NCBI RefSeq assembly: GCF_000332275.1 | Contig: NZ_CM001776.1 | Location: forward strand, 1,721,268-1,785,267 | Length of the DNA: 64,000 bases | Direction of reading: 5' to 3' | From: Synechococcus sp. PCC 7336 | Lineage (GTDB): Bacteria > Cyanobacteriota > Cyanobacteriia > Thermostichales > PCC-7336 | Shown here: in pieces, positions 1 to 8,294 of the stretch | Layout: each line of letters starts with the position of its first letter | Position numbering within the stretch: position 1 is the stretch's first letter | Made by a program: the position numbers and the translations under genes | Notes under the pieces: generated by a model | Told to the model about the DNA's origin: nothing | The model's input: the letters and a program-made list of their open reading frames with translations, nothing else | Databases searched by the model: none

Positions 1-2
1 GG

Positions 3-362
3 CTCAACCCCATGTTGAAGTGCGAGTCGGTTGGCGATTGGTCTGTGGAGGTGGGAGATCGGTTTCGCTTTAAATTAAGGATGCCGCTACTGGAACCGGC
101 ACTAGAGTGCGTGGTGGCCGAGCGCAGAGTCGGCTTAGTGGTGTGGGATTTTGCGGGGTTCTTTACAGGAAGCGATCGCTGGGAATGTCAGCCACAGTCA
201 GAAGGGACGCTGTTGCTGAATCAGTTTAGCTTCGAGATTCCCAATCCGTTGGTGGCAGCAGGATTTGAGTTGGGAGCTGCCCAATTGACTCAGCGGGATA
301 TGCGAGCGCAGTTGAGGCGGCTGCAGGCGATCGCCGAAGAGCTAGCGATGACAAGAGAGTAG
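3..362 (+). CDS. SRPBCC-family protein, 3' part only
   Basis: The reading frame is open to the left edge, so the N-terminus lies outside the window; the first ATG at 12 is internal to the protein. The visible residues resemble the C-terminal half of START/SRPBCC (polyketide cyclase/dehydrase-like) proteins: a NPMLKCESVG segment, then GDRFRFKLRM, a strand-rich middle and a long C-terminal helix (QRDMRAQLRRLQAIAEELA). These proteins bind hydrophobic ligands in a helix-grip cavity, but the ligand cannot be told from sequence. It ends about 70 bp before the toxin-antitoxin pair and is probably not part of that operon. Family assignment is by overall pattern only. Confidence 0.6.
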   Translation, partial: LNPMLKCESVGDWSVEVGDRFRFKLRMPLLEPALECVVAERRVGLVVWDFAGFFTGSDRWECQPQSEGTLLLNQFSFEIPNPLVAAGFELGAAQLTQRDMRAQLRRLQAIAEELAMTRE

Positions 363-363
363 C

Positions 364-420
364 CAAAGTGCGAGATCGCTTTCTTGTCACTTGGCAGCTA
401 CAATAAGACAAGTGGCACTT
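364..420 (+). promoter_or_regulatory. Operator-like leader of the Xre/RES operon
   Basis: Four copies of AAGTG/CACTT occur here: AAGTG at 366-370, CACTT at 388-392, AAGTG at 410-414 and CACTT at 416-420. The last two form the perfect 11-bp palindrome AAGTGGCACTT (410-420), directly in front of the Shine-Dalgarno-like agagg at 421-425. A second inverted pair is CTTGTC (383-388) and GACAAG (407-412). A TACAAT -10-like box (399-404) lies between the arms. Antitoxins of Xre/RES systems commonly repress their own operon; that this is the operator is inference. Confidence 0.5.
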
Positions 421-430
421 AGAGGGCGTC

Positions 431-793
431 ATGGGAATTAGTCTTGCCGACAAACCTGTCAAATACGAAACCTTGCAAGCCAGCGCCGCGCAATTCGACT
501 TGAACGTGCAGCAGAAGCAGCTCCTCTTCGGCCTTTCGCCGCGCACCCAGGCTCGCTACAAACAATCCAACCCGGAACTCAATCCACTAGTGGCCGATCG
601 CCTGTCCCGCTTCCAGCGCTTGACGGACCTCGCAGTAAAAGTTTTCGAGGACGAGCGAGAGGCAAAGCGATGGCTTTCTTCGCCGAAGGCTAACCTGGAC
701 AATCTAACCCCTCTCGACGCGATGGCCACAGACAGCGGTGCTACCCAAGTCGAGCAAATGCTGTATCGGATCGAGTATGGGGTATATGCCTGA
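431..793 (+). CDS. Xre/MbcA/ParS-type antitoxin (DUF2384)
   Basis: Predicted antitoxin of a RES-type toxin-antitoxin module, 120 residues. The N-terminal two thirds fit the helix-turn-helix Xre-like domain (LSPRTQARYKQ, LNPLVADRLSRFQRL). The C-terminal third carries the DUF2384 signature: a WLSSPKANLDNLTPLDAM block followed by a G..QVEQMLYRIEYGVYA tail. In known Xre/RES pairs the antitoxin both blocks the toxin active site and binds its promoter. The ATG has an agagg element about 5 bases upstream. The 3' end overlaps the toxin start by 8 bp, implying translational coupling. All expected family features are present; nothing looks broken. Confidence 0.9.
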   Translation: MGISLADKPVKYETLQASAAQFDLNVQQKQLLFGLSPRTQARYKQSNPELNPLVADRLSRFQRLTDLAVKVFEDEREAKRWLSSPKANLDNLTPLDAMATDSGATQVEQMLYRIEYGVYA

Positions 794-1253
794 ACCGCTG
801 ATGGTATGGCGGCTCAGCAAGCGGAAATATGCGCCAATGGCTTTTTCTGGAGAGGGCGGGCTCTACGTTGCAGGTCGCTGGACGCCCAAGGGATATCGAG
901 CTGCCTACACCTCCGAGAGTTTAGCGCTGGCCAGCTTGGAAGTTTTCGTCCATGCCGAAACCAACAATATCCCCCTCATCGGCATCCGAGCCTACCTGAA
1001 CGAGCCAGTGATTGAAGTCGTGCCTGTAAAGAAGCTACCGATAGATTGGCAGGAAACCTCGGCTTACCCCCAGCTCCAATCCATCGGCGATCGCTGGTTG
1101 AAGAACCTGACGGCTCCTATTCTGAAGGTTCCCTCGGCGATCGTGCCTATGGAATATAACTACATTCTGAATCCAGCCCACCCCGATTTGCAGATCGTCA
1201 CCGAGCCGCCGATAACTTTCCAATTCGACCGGCGGATGTGGAAGTCCTTTTGA
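786..1253 (+). CDS. RES-domain toxin (predicted NAD+-degrading)
   Basis: Predicted toxin of the RES family, whose characterised members degrade or phosphorolyse NAD+. The three name-giving residues are placed as expected: Arg in the N-terminal MVWRLSK, Glu in LALASLEVFVHAE and Ser in the C-terminal VPSAIVPMEYNYILNP, followed by the usual DLQIV and F.FD.R segments. The open frame runs back to 738, but ATG 786 (or 777) fits family length and gives a short overlap with the antitoxin stop. I chose 786, giving about 155 residues. The pair sits between a SRPBCC gene and cobM on the opposite strand, as an independent module. Confidence 0.88.
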   Translation: MPEPLMVWRLSKRKYAPMAFSGEGGLYVAGRWTPKGYRAAYTSESLALASLEVFVHAETNNIPLIGIRAYLNEPVIEVVPVKKLPIDWQETSAYPQLQSIGDRWLKNLTAPILKVPSAIVPMEYNYILNPAHPDLQIVTEPPITFQFDRRMWKSF

Positions 1254-1300
1254 AGCACGGTCATCTGTCTAGTTACGCCAACAGCAGAAAATTCAGCCGA

Positions 1301-2107
1301 CTAGGTAATGTCCGGGGCAAGGGTTGTGTGGGGGCGATGGGGACGGAAGAGGTGAACGTGACTGGGGCTGTAAAGTTGCGATCGCGCAGGGGCCGTCACA
1401 TCGAGCGCAGGGCTAACCAAATACAGTACCGTGCGGTTGAGTTTGGCCGACTTCGTTAAATCGTGCAATTGACTGAGGGTGCCGCTGAGGATTTGCTCGT
1501 CGGGCCAGCCGATGCGGTAGCAGATGGCGATCGCCGTTTCGGCAGGATAGTGCTCCAACAACGTTGCTTGCACGTCTTTGGCATGGTGGGCGCTGAGATA
1601 CAGACAGAGAGAGGCCCGGTGGGCCGCCAGACTGGCGAGATCCTCCGCCTCGGGCACAGCAGTTCGTCCGCTCGCCCGCGTCAAAATAATGCTCTGCACG
1701 AGATCGGGCACCGTCAGTTCCACCCCTAAGCGAGCCGCTGCCGCCTGAAACGCACTTACCCCCGGCACCACTTCGAATTCCACCCCCGCTGCCAGCAGAG
1801 CAACGGTCATTTCCTGCAGTGCGCCATACAAGCAGGGATCGCCATCTTGCAAGCGAACCACCACTTGGCCCGCTCTAGCGCGGTCCACCACGGTTGGCAA
1901 TAGCGTTTCGAGCACCTGCGATCGCGTATCGATTCGTTCTGCCTCGGGCCGGCAGTAATCCAGCATCGCTGCGGGAACAAGCGATCCGGCATACACCACC
2001 ACATCCGCTGCCTGCAGCAGGCGCATCCCCCGCACCGAAATCAAGTCGGGATGTCCGGGGCCAGCCCCCACGATATAAACCCGTCCTGCCACAACACCCT
2101 TGTCCAT
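1301..2107 (-). CDS. cobM: Precorrin-4 C11-methyltransferase
   Basis: SAM-dependent methyltransferase of the corrin ring pathway (CobM/CbiF), acting in cobalamin biosynthesis in the cytosol. Seen in order: the N-terminal VYIVGAGPGHPDLISVRG nucleotide-binding motif of the tetrapyrrole methylase fold, VVYAGSLVP, the RLQDGDPCLYGALQE motif, VVPGVSAFQAAAARLG and a C-terminal CYRIGWPDEQILSGTL. About 268 residues, normal for the family. ATG 2107 is preferred over the TTG one codon earlier. It lies 87 bp downstream of sbcD on the same strand and may be read through from it. No cobalamin riboswitch-like leader was seen in that gap. Confidence 0.92.
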   Translation of the reverse strand: MDKGVVAGRVYIVGAGPGHPDLISVRGMRLLQAADVVVYAGSLVPAAMLDYCRPEAERIDTRSQVLETLLPTVVDRARAGQVVVRLQDGDPCLYGALQEMTVALLAAGVEFEVVPGVSAFQAAAARLGVELTVPDLVQSIILTRASGRTAVPEAEDLASLAAHRASLCLYLSAHHAKDVQATLLEHYPAETAIAICYRIGWPDEQILSGTLSQLHDLTKSAKLNRTVLYLVSPALDVTAPARSQLYSPSHVHLFRPHRPHTTLAPDIT

Positions 2108-2194
2108 CAATGACCAACCTTTATGTTTGCTCTGCCAAAGTGTTTCCCCAGCATACTCGCGCTAGCAGCCGCAACTGGCGATCGCCGAATTGCT

Positions 2195-3502
2195 CTAGGG
2201 ATCGTTCTCCACCAGCAAACTCAGTTGCTCTGCCGCAGGTTCCCACAGCGCCTTGTCGCTTGGCTCCACCTTTACCCAATCGGGAATTACTTCTGCCATT
2301 AGTTGACGGGCAGCTTGCAGCATGTCGTCGTGCAAGCCAGCGAGGTCGTCGCGGGTTTGCAGGTAATGTTCGAGGGCTTCGACGGGGGTGAGATCGGTGG
2401 CAGCTAAGCCGGGAAGGCGAGTGCGATCGGCGGCGATGACTTCGGGGCTGATGGAGTAACTGGAGGCAGGTGAGAGTAATTCGTGCAGGCGGCGATCGTC
2501 GATTTCGTCGGCGCGATCGGTGCGAATGCGATAGATCGTGCGAACGACAGCCCCTTCAATCTCCCGTTCGGCGATCGCTGCTTCCAAGACAGCCATAGGG
2601 GATTCGTCTGAGTCCAACTGGGCTAAATCGACGCGGATGGTGCAGAAGTTACGCACCTCTAGCGGCACCAGCTCGTATTGGGTACCCTCGACTCGCACGT
2701 TGGCGAGGATAAAGCCTTTGGTTTCTGTTTCTTCACTGAAGTCCACCCGTTCGATGCTGCCGGGATAGATGACGGGGGGATTGTCGCAGAGCACTTGATG
2801 GCGGTGGACGTGACCGAGGGCGACGTATTGATAGGCAGGTCGGGCGAGCAGGGAAAGGGGAACGGTGAAACCTTTGCCAACGGCGAGATGGCGTTCGGCT
2901 CCGTAGCGGGCGCGATCGACCATGGCGTGGGCTAACAGAATAGCGGGGATGTCGCGATCGAGTTGGCGGGTTTCGGCTTCGAGGGCAAGGTCGAGTTTTT
3001 TGAGCAGGCTTTCGGCAACGGCAGCAGCAGATAAGCCTTCGGTGTTGGGGTTGGCGAGCAGGGCAGAGCGGTTGAGCCAGGGGAGGGTGGTGACTTGGAT
3101 GGGGCCGCTGCGGGTTTCGATTGGGAGGGTACGCAGGCGATCGCCGACAAAGAAGTTGGGGACCGATAGGGTTCTGTAAATACTGAGGCTGTTGCCTTCG
3201 AGTCCTTGTCCGTGTTGGTCGTGGTTGCCGATGAGGAGGACAGTGGGGATGTTGGCGTCGGCGAGGCGGCGAAATTGGCTGGCGAAGGCTTCTTGGTGGA
3301 GCGGGGGCGGGGTAGCGTCAGGGAAGGCGTCGCCGCCGAAGAGGACGAGATCGACGGGTTCGGAGATGGCGCGATCGATACAGTGGCTGAGGGTAGCGGT
3401 GAAATCTTCCAGGCGCGTATTGAGTCCAGTTTGGGGATTAATGCGACCGTGGCTCAACCCACTGCCCAGATGGATATCGGATAAATGTAGAACTTTGACC
3501 AC
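2195..3502 (-). CDS. sbcD: SbcD-like DNA repair nuclease subunit
   Basis: Metallophosphoesterase subunit of the SbcCD (Mre11/Rad50-type) nuclease that processes DNA ends and hairpins. The five metal-binding motifs are visible in order: LSDIHLG near the start, FGGDAF, IGNHDQH, LLAHAM and LGHVHRHQ. A C-terminal capping region of about 150 residues follows, giving 435 residues in all. The start is GTG (VKVLHLSDIH context); no ATG lies close by. The ATPase partner sbcC is not in this window. Its 5' end lies only 66 bp from the tnpB stop codon, so the insertion element occupies its natural upstream region. Expression may depend on a promoter inside or at the edge of the element (inference). Confidence 0.87.
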   Translation of the reverse strand: MVKVLHLSDIHLGSGLSHGRINPQTGLNTRLEDFTATLSHCIDRAISEPVDLVLFGGDAFPDATPPPLHQEAFASQFRRLADANIPTVLLIGNHDQHGQGLEGNSLSIYRTLSVPNFFVGDRLRTLPIETRSGPIQVTTLPWLNRSALLANPNTEGLSAAAVAESLLKKLDLALEAETRQLDRDIPAILLAHAMVDRARYGAERHLAVGKGFTVPLSLLARPAYQYVALGHVHRHQVLCDNPPVIYPGSIERVDFSEETETKGFILANVRVEGTQYELVPLEVRNFCTIRVDLAQLDSDESPMAVLEAAIAEREIEGAVVRTIYRIRTDRADEIDDRRLHELLSPASSYSISPEVIAADRTRLPGLAATDLTPVEALEHYLQTRDDLAGLHDDMLQAARQLMAEVIPDWVKVEPSDKALWEPAAEQLSLLVENDP

Positions 3503-3568
3503 GAGCCAGCTGCATAACCTCTATAGCAGTTTTACCTTGAAAGTGACGAGCTAGGGATTGATTGACGC

Positions 3569-4822
3569 TCATCCCGCTAACACTTCGCGTATAGCAGGAG
3601 ATTCCCCATTCACAGAGTCTTGGCTAGAGTGCAAAACACTCCCCGCCAGAACCTCTCCAGGGGCATTTTCAGCACTGTCCGCCCGACAGCGCTTTTTGAA
3701 CCTATTTCTCAGCACCAGGCCACTGGCGACATCTCTGGGTATTGAGCAACCACAGGTGCATTTATGCCAACGAGTTGCCAGCGTTTTGCGTACCGCTTCA
3801 TCGCAGTCAGGGCACTCCTGAGAAGTCCCCGCTGCCTTTTCTTTTACCACCACCTTGCCGCGCTTAAGGCCAATCCAGGGCAACACCGAGTTAAGGAATT
3901 GCCCGTGACCGGAATCCAGCATGTGCTTACCCAACATCCCGCGACTGAGACCAATCAGGTTTAAGTCTTCAACCACAATCACATCAGCAGCATCACAAAG
4001 CTGGTGAGCCGCCTTGAAGTGAAAGTCCTTGCGGGTATCGGCAATCCGTTCGTGCAGCCTCGCCACCTTAGCTTGAGCCTTCTTCCAATTGGCTGACCCA
4101 GGCTGCTTTCGCTTCAATCTGCGTTGCAGCAATTTAAGCTTGCGCTGCAGATCCACGAAAAACCTGGGCCGCTCTAGCTGAAGGCCGTCCGAAGTTGAGA
4201 GAAAGTATTCCAGCCCAACATCTACGCCCACTACATGACCCACCAATGGTGGTTCTGGGATGACGATATCGGCCCGAAAAGTGAGCATGACGTAATAGCC
4301 TGATGCTCGTTTGACGACCCTGGCTTGCTTGACAGTGAAGCCCTCTGGATAGGGGCGCGAATGGCGAATGGCCATCCAGCCCAGCCCTGGCAGTTTAACT
4401 GCCCCGTCTCTCAACGGAGCTTTGCCCAGTTGAGGAAAAGAGAATGACCGCATTCGCCCCGACTTCTTGAACCGGGGGAACCCAGCCCCTAGCTTTTTGC
4501 GGCGGTCAAATGCTTGGTCTAAACGCCTCAAAACTTGCTGTAACGCCTGGGCATTGACCGAGGCTAGGTCAGCGTTGAGCCGCTTCGCCTCAGTCAACCG
4601 CTGACACTGAACCTTGAAGCCAGGGTATGGAGCATCTGCCGGAATGATGTACTCGCCACACAGAGAGCAGACATTAACCGGACACTTGCGAGAAGCAACC
4701 CAGTCTTTGCGCTCTCTCAGCGCATAATTCCAAACCCGGCGGCACACCTCTAAATCGTGGTCAATTTGTTCGGCCTGCTGCTTAGTCGGTTTTAGCTTGT
4801 ACTCATACGTCAGGGTTATCAT
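3569..4822 (-). CDS. tnpB: TnpB, RNA-guided nuclease of IS605-type element
   Basis: 417 residues. The N-terminal helical domain begins ITLTYEYKLKPTKQQ. The RuvC-like active site appears complete: Asp201 in GVDVGLEYF, Glu285 in VVEDLNL and Asp364 in IPRDVASG. A zinc-ribbon (CPDC at 337-340, then CTC at 355-357) lies between the second and third motifs. The third motif reads RDVAS where many homologues have RD.NA. TnpB proteins are guided by an RNA from the element's right end and promote element retention; they are not needed for transposition. The protein looks intact, unlike the adjacent tnpA. The 3' end of this gene and the 66 bp beyond it are where a guide RNA would be expected. Confidence 0.93.
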   Translation of the reverse strand: MITLTYEYKLKPTKQQAEQIDHDLEVCRRVWNYALRERKDWVASRKCPVNVCSLCGEYIIPADAPYPGFKVQCQRLTEAKRLNADLASVNAQALQQVLRRLDQAFDRRKKLGAGFPRFKKSGRMRSFSFPQLGKAPLRDGAVKLPGLGWMAIRHSRPYPEGFTVKQARVVKRASGYYVMLTFRADIVIPEPPLVGHVVGVDVGLEYFLSTSDGLQLERPRFFVDLQRKLKLLQRRLKRKQPGSANWKKAQAKVARLHERIADTRKDFHFKAAHQLCDAADVIVVEDLNLIGLSRGMLGKHMLDSGHGQFLNSVLPWIGLKRGKVVVKEKAAGTSQECPDCDEAVRKTLATRWHKCTCGCSIPRDVASGLVLRNRFKKRCRADSAENAPGEVLAGSVLHSSQDSVNGESPAIREVLAG

Positions 4823-4850
4823 AGAGCTATTCTAGCCTTTAGTCGCTCTT

Positions 4851-5261
4851 ATGTCGCAACAGCTAAGCACCCTCCACCACTGCTCTTACAGTATTCGCTT
4901 TCACTTAGTCACCTGCACTAAATACCGCCGCAAGTGCATCACTCAGCCCATACTGGATAGGCTCAAGGAGATATTTTCAGAGACCCTTCAGAAGTGGGAG
5001 GGAGAGCTGATTGAGTTCAATGGTGAAGCGGATCGTGTCTACCTGTTAATAGCTGTAAACCCAAAGTGCCAGCCCTCTAAGTTGGTCAATAACCTGAAAA
5101 CCGTCTCTAGTCGCTTGATTCGGAAAGAGTTTGCGGAGCACCTAGGCAAGGTCTACCGCAAGCCCGTTTTCTGGAGTCGTTCGTACTGCATCATCTCCTG
5201 TGGCGGAGCACCCATTTCAGTCCTGAAGCAGTACATCCAACAGCAAGCCGAGATTGACTGA
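4851..5261 (+). CDS. tnpA: TnpA Y1 transposase, HUH motif lost
   Basis: 136-residue member of the IS200-type Y1 single-strand transposases (Y1_Tnp fold). The body is full length, from [15 protein letters not shown] through [19 protein letters not shown] and [14 protein letters not shown] to the catalytic-tyrosine helix VLKQYIQQQ. The metal-binding His-hydrophobic-His motif, expected as D-H-V-H-L-L, instead reads D-R-V-Y-L-L (Arg62 at 5034-5036, Tyr64 at 5040-5042). Both histidines are replaced, each explicable by a single base change (CAY to CGT, CAY to TAC). The product should be unable to hold the catalytic metal, so the element is probably immobile unless helped in trans. Confidence 0.9.
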   Translation: MSQQLSTLHHCSYSIRFHLVTCTKYRRKCITQPILDRLKEIFSETLQKWEGELIEFNGEADRVYLLIAVNPKCQPSKLVNNLKTVSSRLIRKEFAEHLGKVYRKPVFWSRSYCIISCGGAPISVLKQYIQQQAEID

Positions 5262-7790
5262 TTGCTCCCTCCGGTCGCCCGCCGCTTCACCACCCCCCAA
5301 ACCTTCGGCTATGGGCGGAGCACTGCGACGGAATTTCGGTAGCAGTTTTTCCAGCAGTTCTACTGCAAGGTTTTTGTACTGTAAGTGGCGCAGGTCTTCG
5401 AGGAATTCTTCAGAGAGGAGGCTGATATTGGGGGTGTCTAGACCGGCTAGGGCGAAGACGTCGGTGACTCCTTCAGCGACGATCGCGTTGTCGAGAATTT
5501 GTTTGAGGGCGGAATGTTTTTCGGCTTCGGTGCGTTTGCGATCGACGGTGGTGGATTTGACGATCGCGACTTTGACGGCGGTGAAGAAGGCGATCTCTTT
5601 GCGTAGGGCAGCGGCGGCTTCGAGGGTGCTACAGAGGGAGAAGGCTTTGTTGACGGCAGTGACAGCATCGAGGAATCGCTTTTTGCCATCGGGTAAACCG
5701 AGGATGTAGTTAGCGGCTGGTATGAGGAGATCGATGGCTTTGGTTTCGAATTCGCTGTAATCGAACGGGTGGAAGAGCGATCGCAGAATTTCGATTTTTT
5801 CCCGCAGGATGGGGAGGGCTTCTCGATCGATGTTGCGGGTGGGTTGACCTTTGCCTTTGGCGTCGGTGTAGGTTTTGAGGGCGTCTTTGAGTTCGTTGGC
5901 GATGCCGATGTAATCGACGACTAGACCGGCTTCTTTGCCTTTGAAGGCGCGGTTGACGCGGGCGATCGCCTGCGTGAGGCTGTGACCGCGCATGGGTTTG
6001 TCGATGTACATGGTATGGCAGCAGGGGGCGTCGAAGCCGGTGAGCCACATGTCGCGGACGATGACGATTTGCAGGGGGTCGGCGGGGTCTTTGAATCGCG
6101 TTTCTAGGCGTTTTTTCTGGGCTTTGGAGTAGATGTGGTCTTGGATATGGGGGCGATCGGAGGGCGCTGCCGGTCATGACGATTCGGATGGCTCCGTCTT
6201 CGGAGTTGTAGCCGATTTCTTGGCCGTCTTTGACGAGTTTGGTTCCGGCCCAATCTGGACGTAAGGCGATCGGTTCGTCGAAGAGATTGACGCAGATGTC
6301 GCGGCTCATGCCGACAATCATGGCTTTGCCTTGCAGGATCTCGGTGCGGGTTTCGAAGTGGTGGACGAGGTCTGCGGCTATGGCTTTGAGGCGGGGTTCG
6401 GCTCCGACGAGTTTGGCTAGTTGTGCCCATTGGCTCTTGGTGTTTTCGCGGGTGGCGAGGTCTTCTTCGTCTTCGACGATATCTTCGACTTCTTGGTTGA
6501 GTGCTTCGATGTCTGTGTTGTTGAGGTCGAGTTTGGCGAGACGGCTTTCGTAGTAAATGGGGACGGTGGCTCCGTGTCTAGGAGTGAGAATTTCTGGACG
6601 GTGGTGAAGATGATGCCGCCGGAGGCTCGGGTGGAGAGTTTTTCGCGCAGTTGTTCGCGGCTGTCTGCTTGTTCGGGGGTGTCTTTGAACAGGTCGGTGG
6701 CTTTGCAGAATTGTTGGTAGAGTTGGCCGTCGAGGTCGTTGCGATCGGTGACGACGATCGGGGTGGGGTTTTTCATGGCGGGCTGTTGCAGGAGTTTTCC
6801 GGCGTAGCAGCACATGGAGATGCTTTTGCCTGCTCCTTGGGTGTGCCAGAAGACTCCGGCTTTGTGGGAGCCGGGTTTGACTTCCCGTCCGTAGGTGGCG
6901 CGGGTTTCTTTGAGTAGACCGGATGGTTCGGTGGGGGCGGAGGCGATGAGGGTGACGCGGATGGCTTCGCGGACGCCGTGGAATTGGTGGTATCCGGCGA
7001 TTTTTTTGACGAGGGTGTCGCCGTCTCGCTCGAACAGGATGAAGTTGCGGATGTAGTCGAGAAAGAGGTTGGGTTGGAAGAAGCCTTTGACTAGAGTTTC
7101 AAGTTGGAATTCGAGGAGTGGGCGATCGTCTTCGTTATCGACAGCCCGCCAGGGTAGGAACCATTCTTCGGTGGCGGTGAGGGAGCCGATGCGGGCGGTG
7201 ATGCCGTCGCTGATGGCGAGGGCTTGGTTGTAGACGAACAGGTCGGAGATTTCGTCTTTGTAGGTTTGCAGTTGGCGGTAAGCTTCCCAGATGTCGGTGT
7301 CTTCTTTAGCGGGGTTTTTGAGTTCGACAACTACGAGAGGTAGACCGTTGACGAATACGACGATGTCGGGGCGACGAGGGATTTTGGTGCCGGTGACGGT
7401 GAATTGATTGACGACGAGGTAGTCGTTGTTTGAGGGGGTGTGGAAGTCGATGAGTAGGGCGCGATCGCCGATGGTTTCGCCTTCTTGGTTGGTGTACTCA
7501 ACGGGGATGCCATTTTTGAGGAGGCGGTGGAAAGCGTGGTTGTTTTGGATGAGGGTGGGGTGTTCGGGGGTGGTGGCGATGTGGAGGGCTTCGGCGATCG
7601 CTGCTGGGGGAAGGGCTGAGTTGATTTGGGTGAGGGCGGTTTGGAGGCGATCGGTGAGGATAACGTCGCGGTAGTCTTTGCGCTCGGGGGTGGGGCCTTC
7701 GGGGGCTAGGTCGGGGCCAGGGATGTAGATCCAGCCGGTGTCTTGGAACCACTGGAGGCAGAGTTGTTCGAGTTGGTCTTCGGTAATCAT
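5217..7790 (-). pseudogene. hsdR: hsdR, type I restriction subunit, broken
   Basis: The remains lie in three reading frames. The N-terminal part (7790 down to about 6580) has the nuclease core (PDIVVFVNGLPLVVVELKNP) and helicase motif I (FWHTQGAGKS), ending at FTTVQKFSLLDT. It continues directly with GATVPIYYESRLAKLDL, so the segment that should hold helicase motifs II and III (roughly 80-90 residues) is deleted and the frame is shifted. A one-base surplus in GGG at 6162-6164 shifts the frame again before [20 protein letters not shown]. The last part (motif VI-like [10 protein letters not shown]) runs into insertion-element sequence after [10 protein letters not shown], near 5340, losing the C-terminal domain. 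Restriction activity should be absent. Confidence 0.9.
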
Positions 7791-8018
7791 GAGATGGCGA
7801 GTTTGTGGCTCATGGAATATCTACAAATGATTTTGTGGGTCGTGAAACGTAAAATGTGAGCAACAAGAGGGCTTTTTTGCGCAAAGGGGAATTTGCGTCT
7901 AAAGAAGGAGATGCTTAGTAAGAAGGGCTTTCTGGAATTTCGGTAGACTGAGGGTGCTTTTCGCCTAAGAAAGAAATATACAAAGATTATCTATGTAAAG
8001 TGGACTTTTTTGGGAAGG

Positions 8019-8291
8019 TTATGGGGCGGCGTTGGTTGTGGGGGTGAGTTGGCCTGAGATGGTGGCATAGAGGACGTCGGGGTCTAGGTCTGCGCCGTTG
8101 TTCCAGTAGATGGTGCCCCATTCGGGGTGGACTTGGACGGTTTGAAAGTAGGTGATGTCTTGGAGGGGGGCGAAGATGCCGGTGAATTGGATCGATTGGC
8201 TGATGTCGATGGTGCCTTCGAGTCCGTCTTCGAAGGTGAGGTGAAGTTGGTAGCCGGTTTTTGGGGTGACTTTGATGATGTCTTTTAGCAT
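8019..8291 (-). CDS. DUF2442-family small protein
   Basis: 90 residues. The pattern (ITKV-like start, LHLTFEDGLEGTIDIS, LQDITYFQTVQVHPEWGTIYWNNGADLDPDVLY) is that of DUF2442 proteins, which are short beta-rich proteins usually encoded next to a DUF4160 gene. The two are often considered a toxin-antitoxin-like pair, but no biochemical role is firmly known to me. It starts 4 bp after the DUF4160 stop and lies between hsdS and the broken hsdR, so it is embedded in the restriction-modification operon. The 228 bp between this gene and hsdR show nothing recognisable. Confidence 0.85.
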   Translation of the reverse strand: MLKDIIKVTPKTGYQLHLTFEDGLEGTIDISQSIQFTGIFAPLQDITYFQTVQVHPEWGTIYWNNGADLDPDVLYATISGQLTPTTNAAP

Positions 8292-8294
8292 GGG

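Larger units (their letters stand above)
3540..5330. mobile_element. IS200/IS605-family insertion element (approximate ends)
   Basis: The element consists of divergent tnpB (minus) and tnpA (plus), 28 bp apart. It sits between sbcD and the truncated 3' end of hsdR. Outer boundaries are approximate. On the right, recognisable HsdR sequence ends near 5340; on the left, only 66 bp separate the tnpB stop from sbcD. IS200/IS605 elements have no terminal inverted repeats and make no target duplication, so ends must be defined by subterminal hairpins and by comparison with an empty site. The neighbouring hsdR tail is missing rather than displaced, so a deletion accompanied or followed insertion. Confidence 0.75.

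Noticed and set aside
2108-2194. Possible cobalamin riboswitch upstream of cobM
   Set aside because: Only 87 bp between sbcD and cobM; no B12-box-like sequence or suitable structure seen.
5217-5261. hsdR and tnpA overlapping genes by design
   Set aside because: The 45-bp antisense overlap exists only because the broken hsdR frame runs on into element sequence; it is not a functional overlap.
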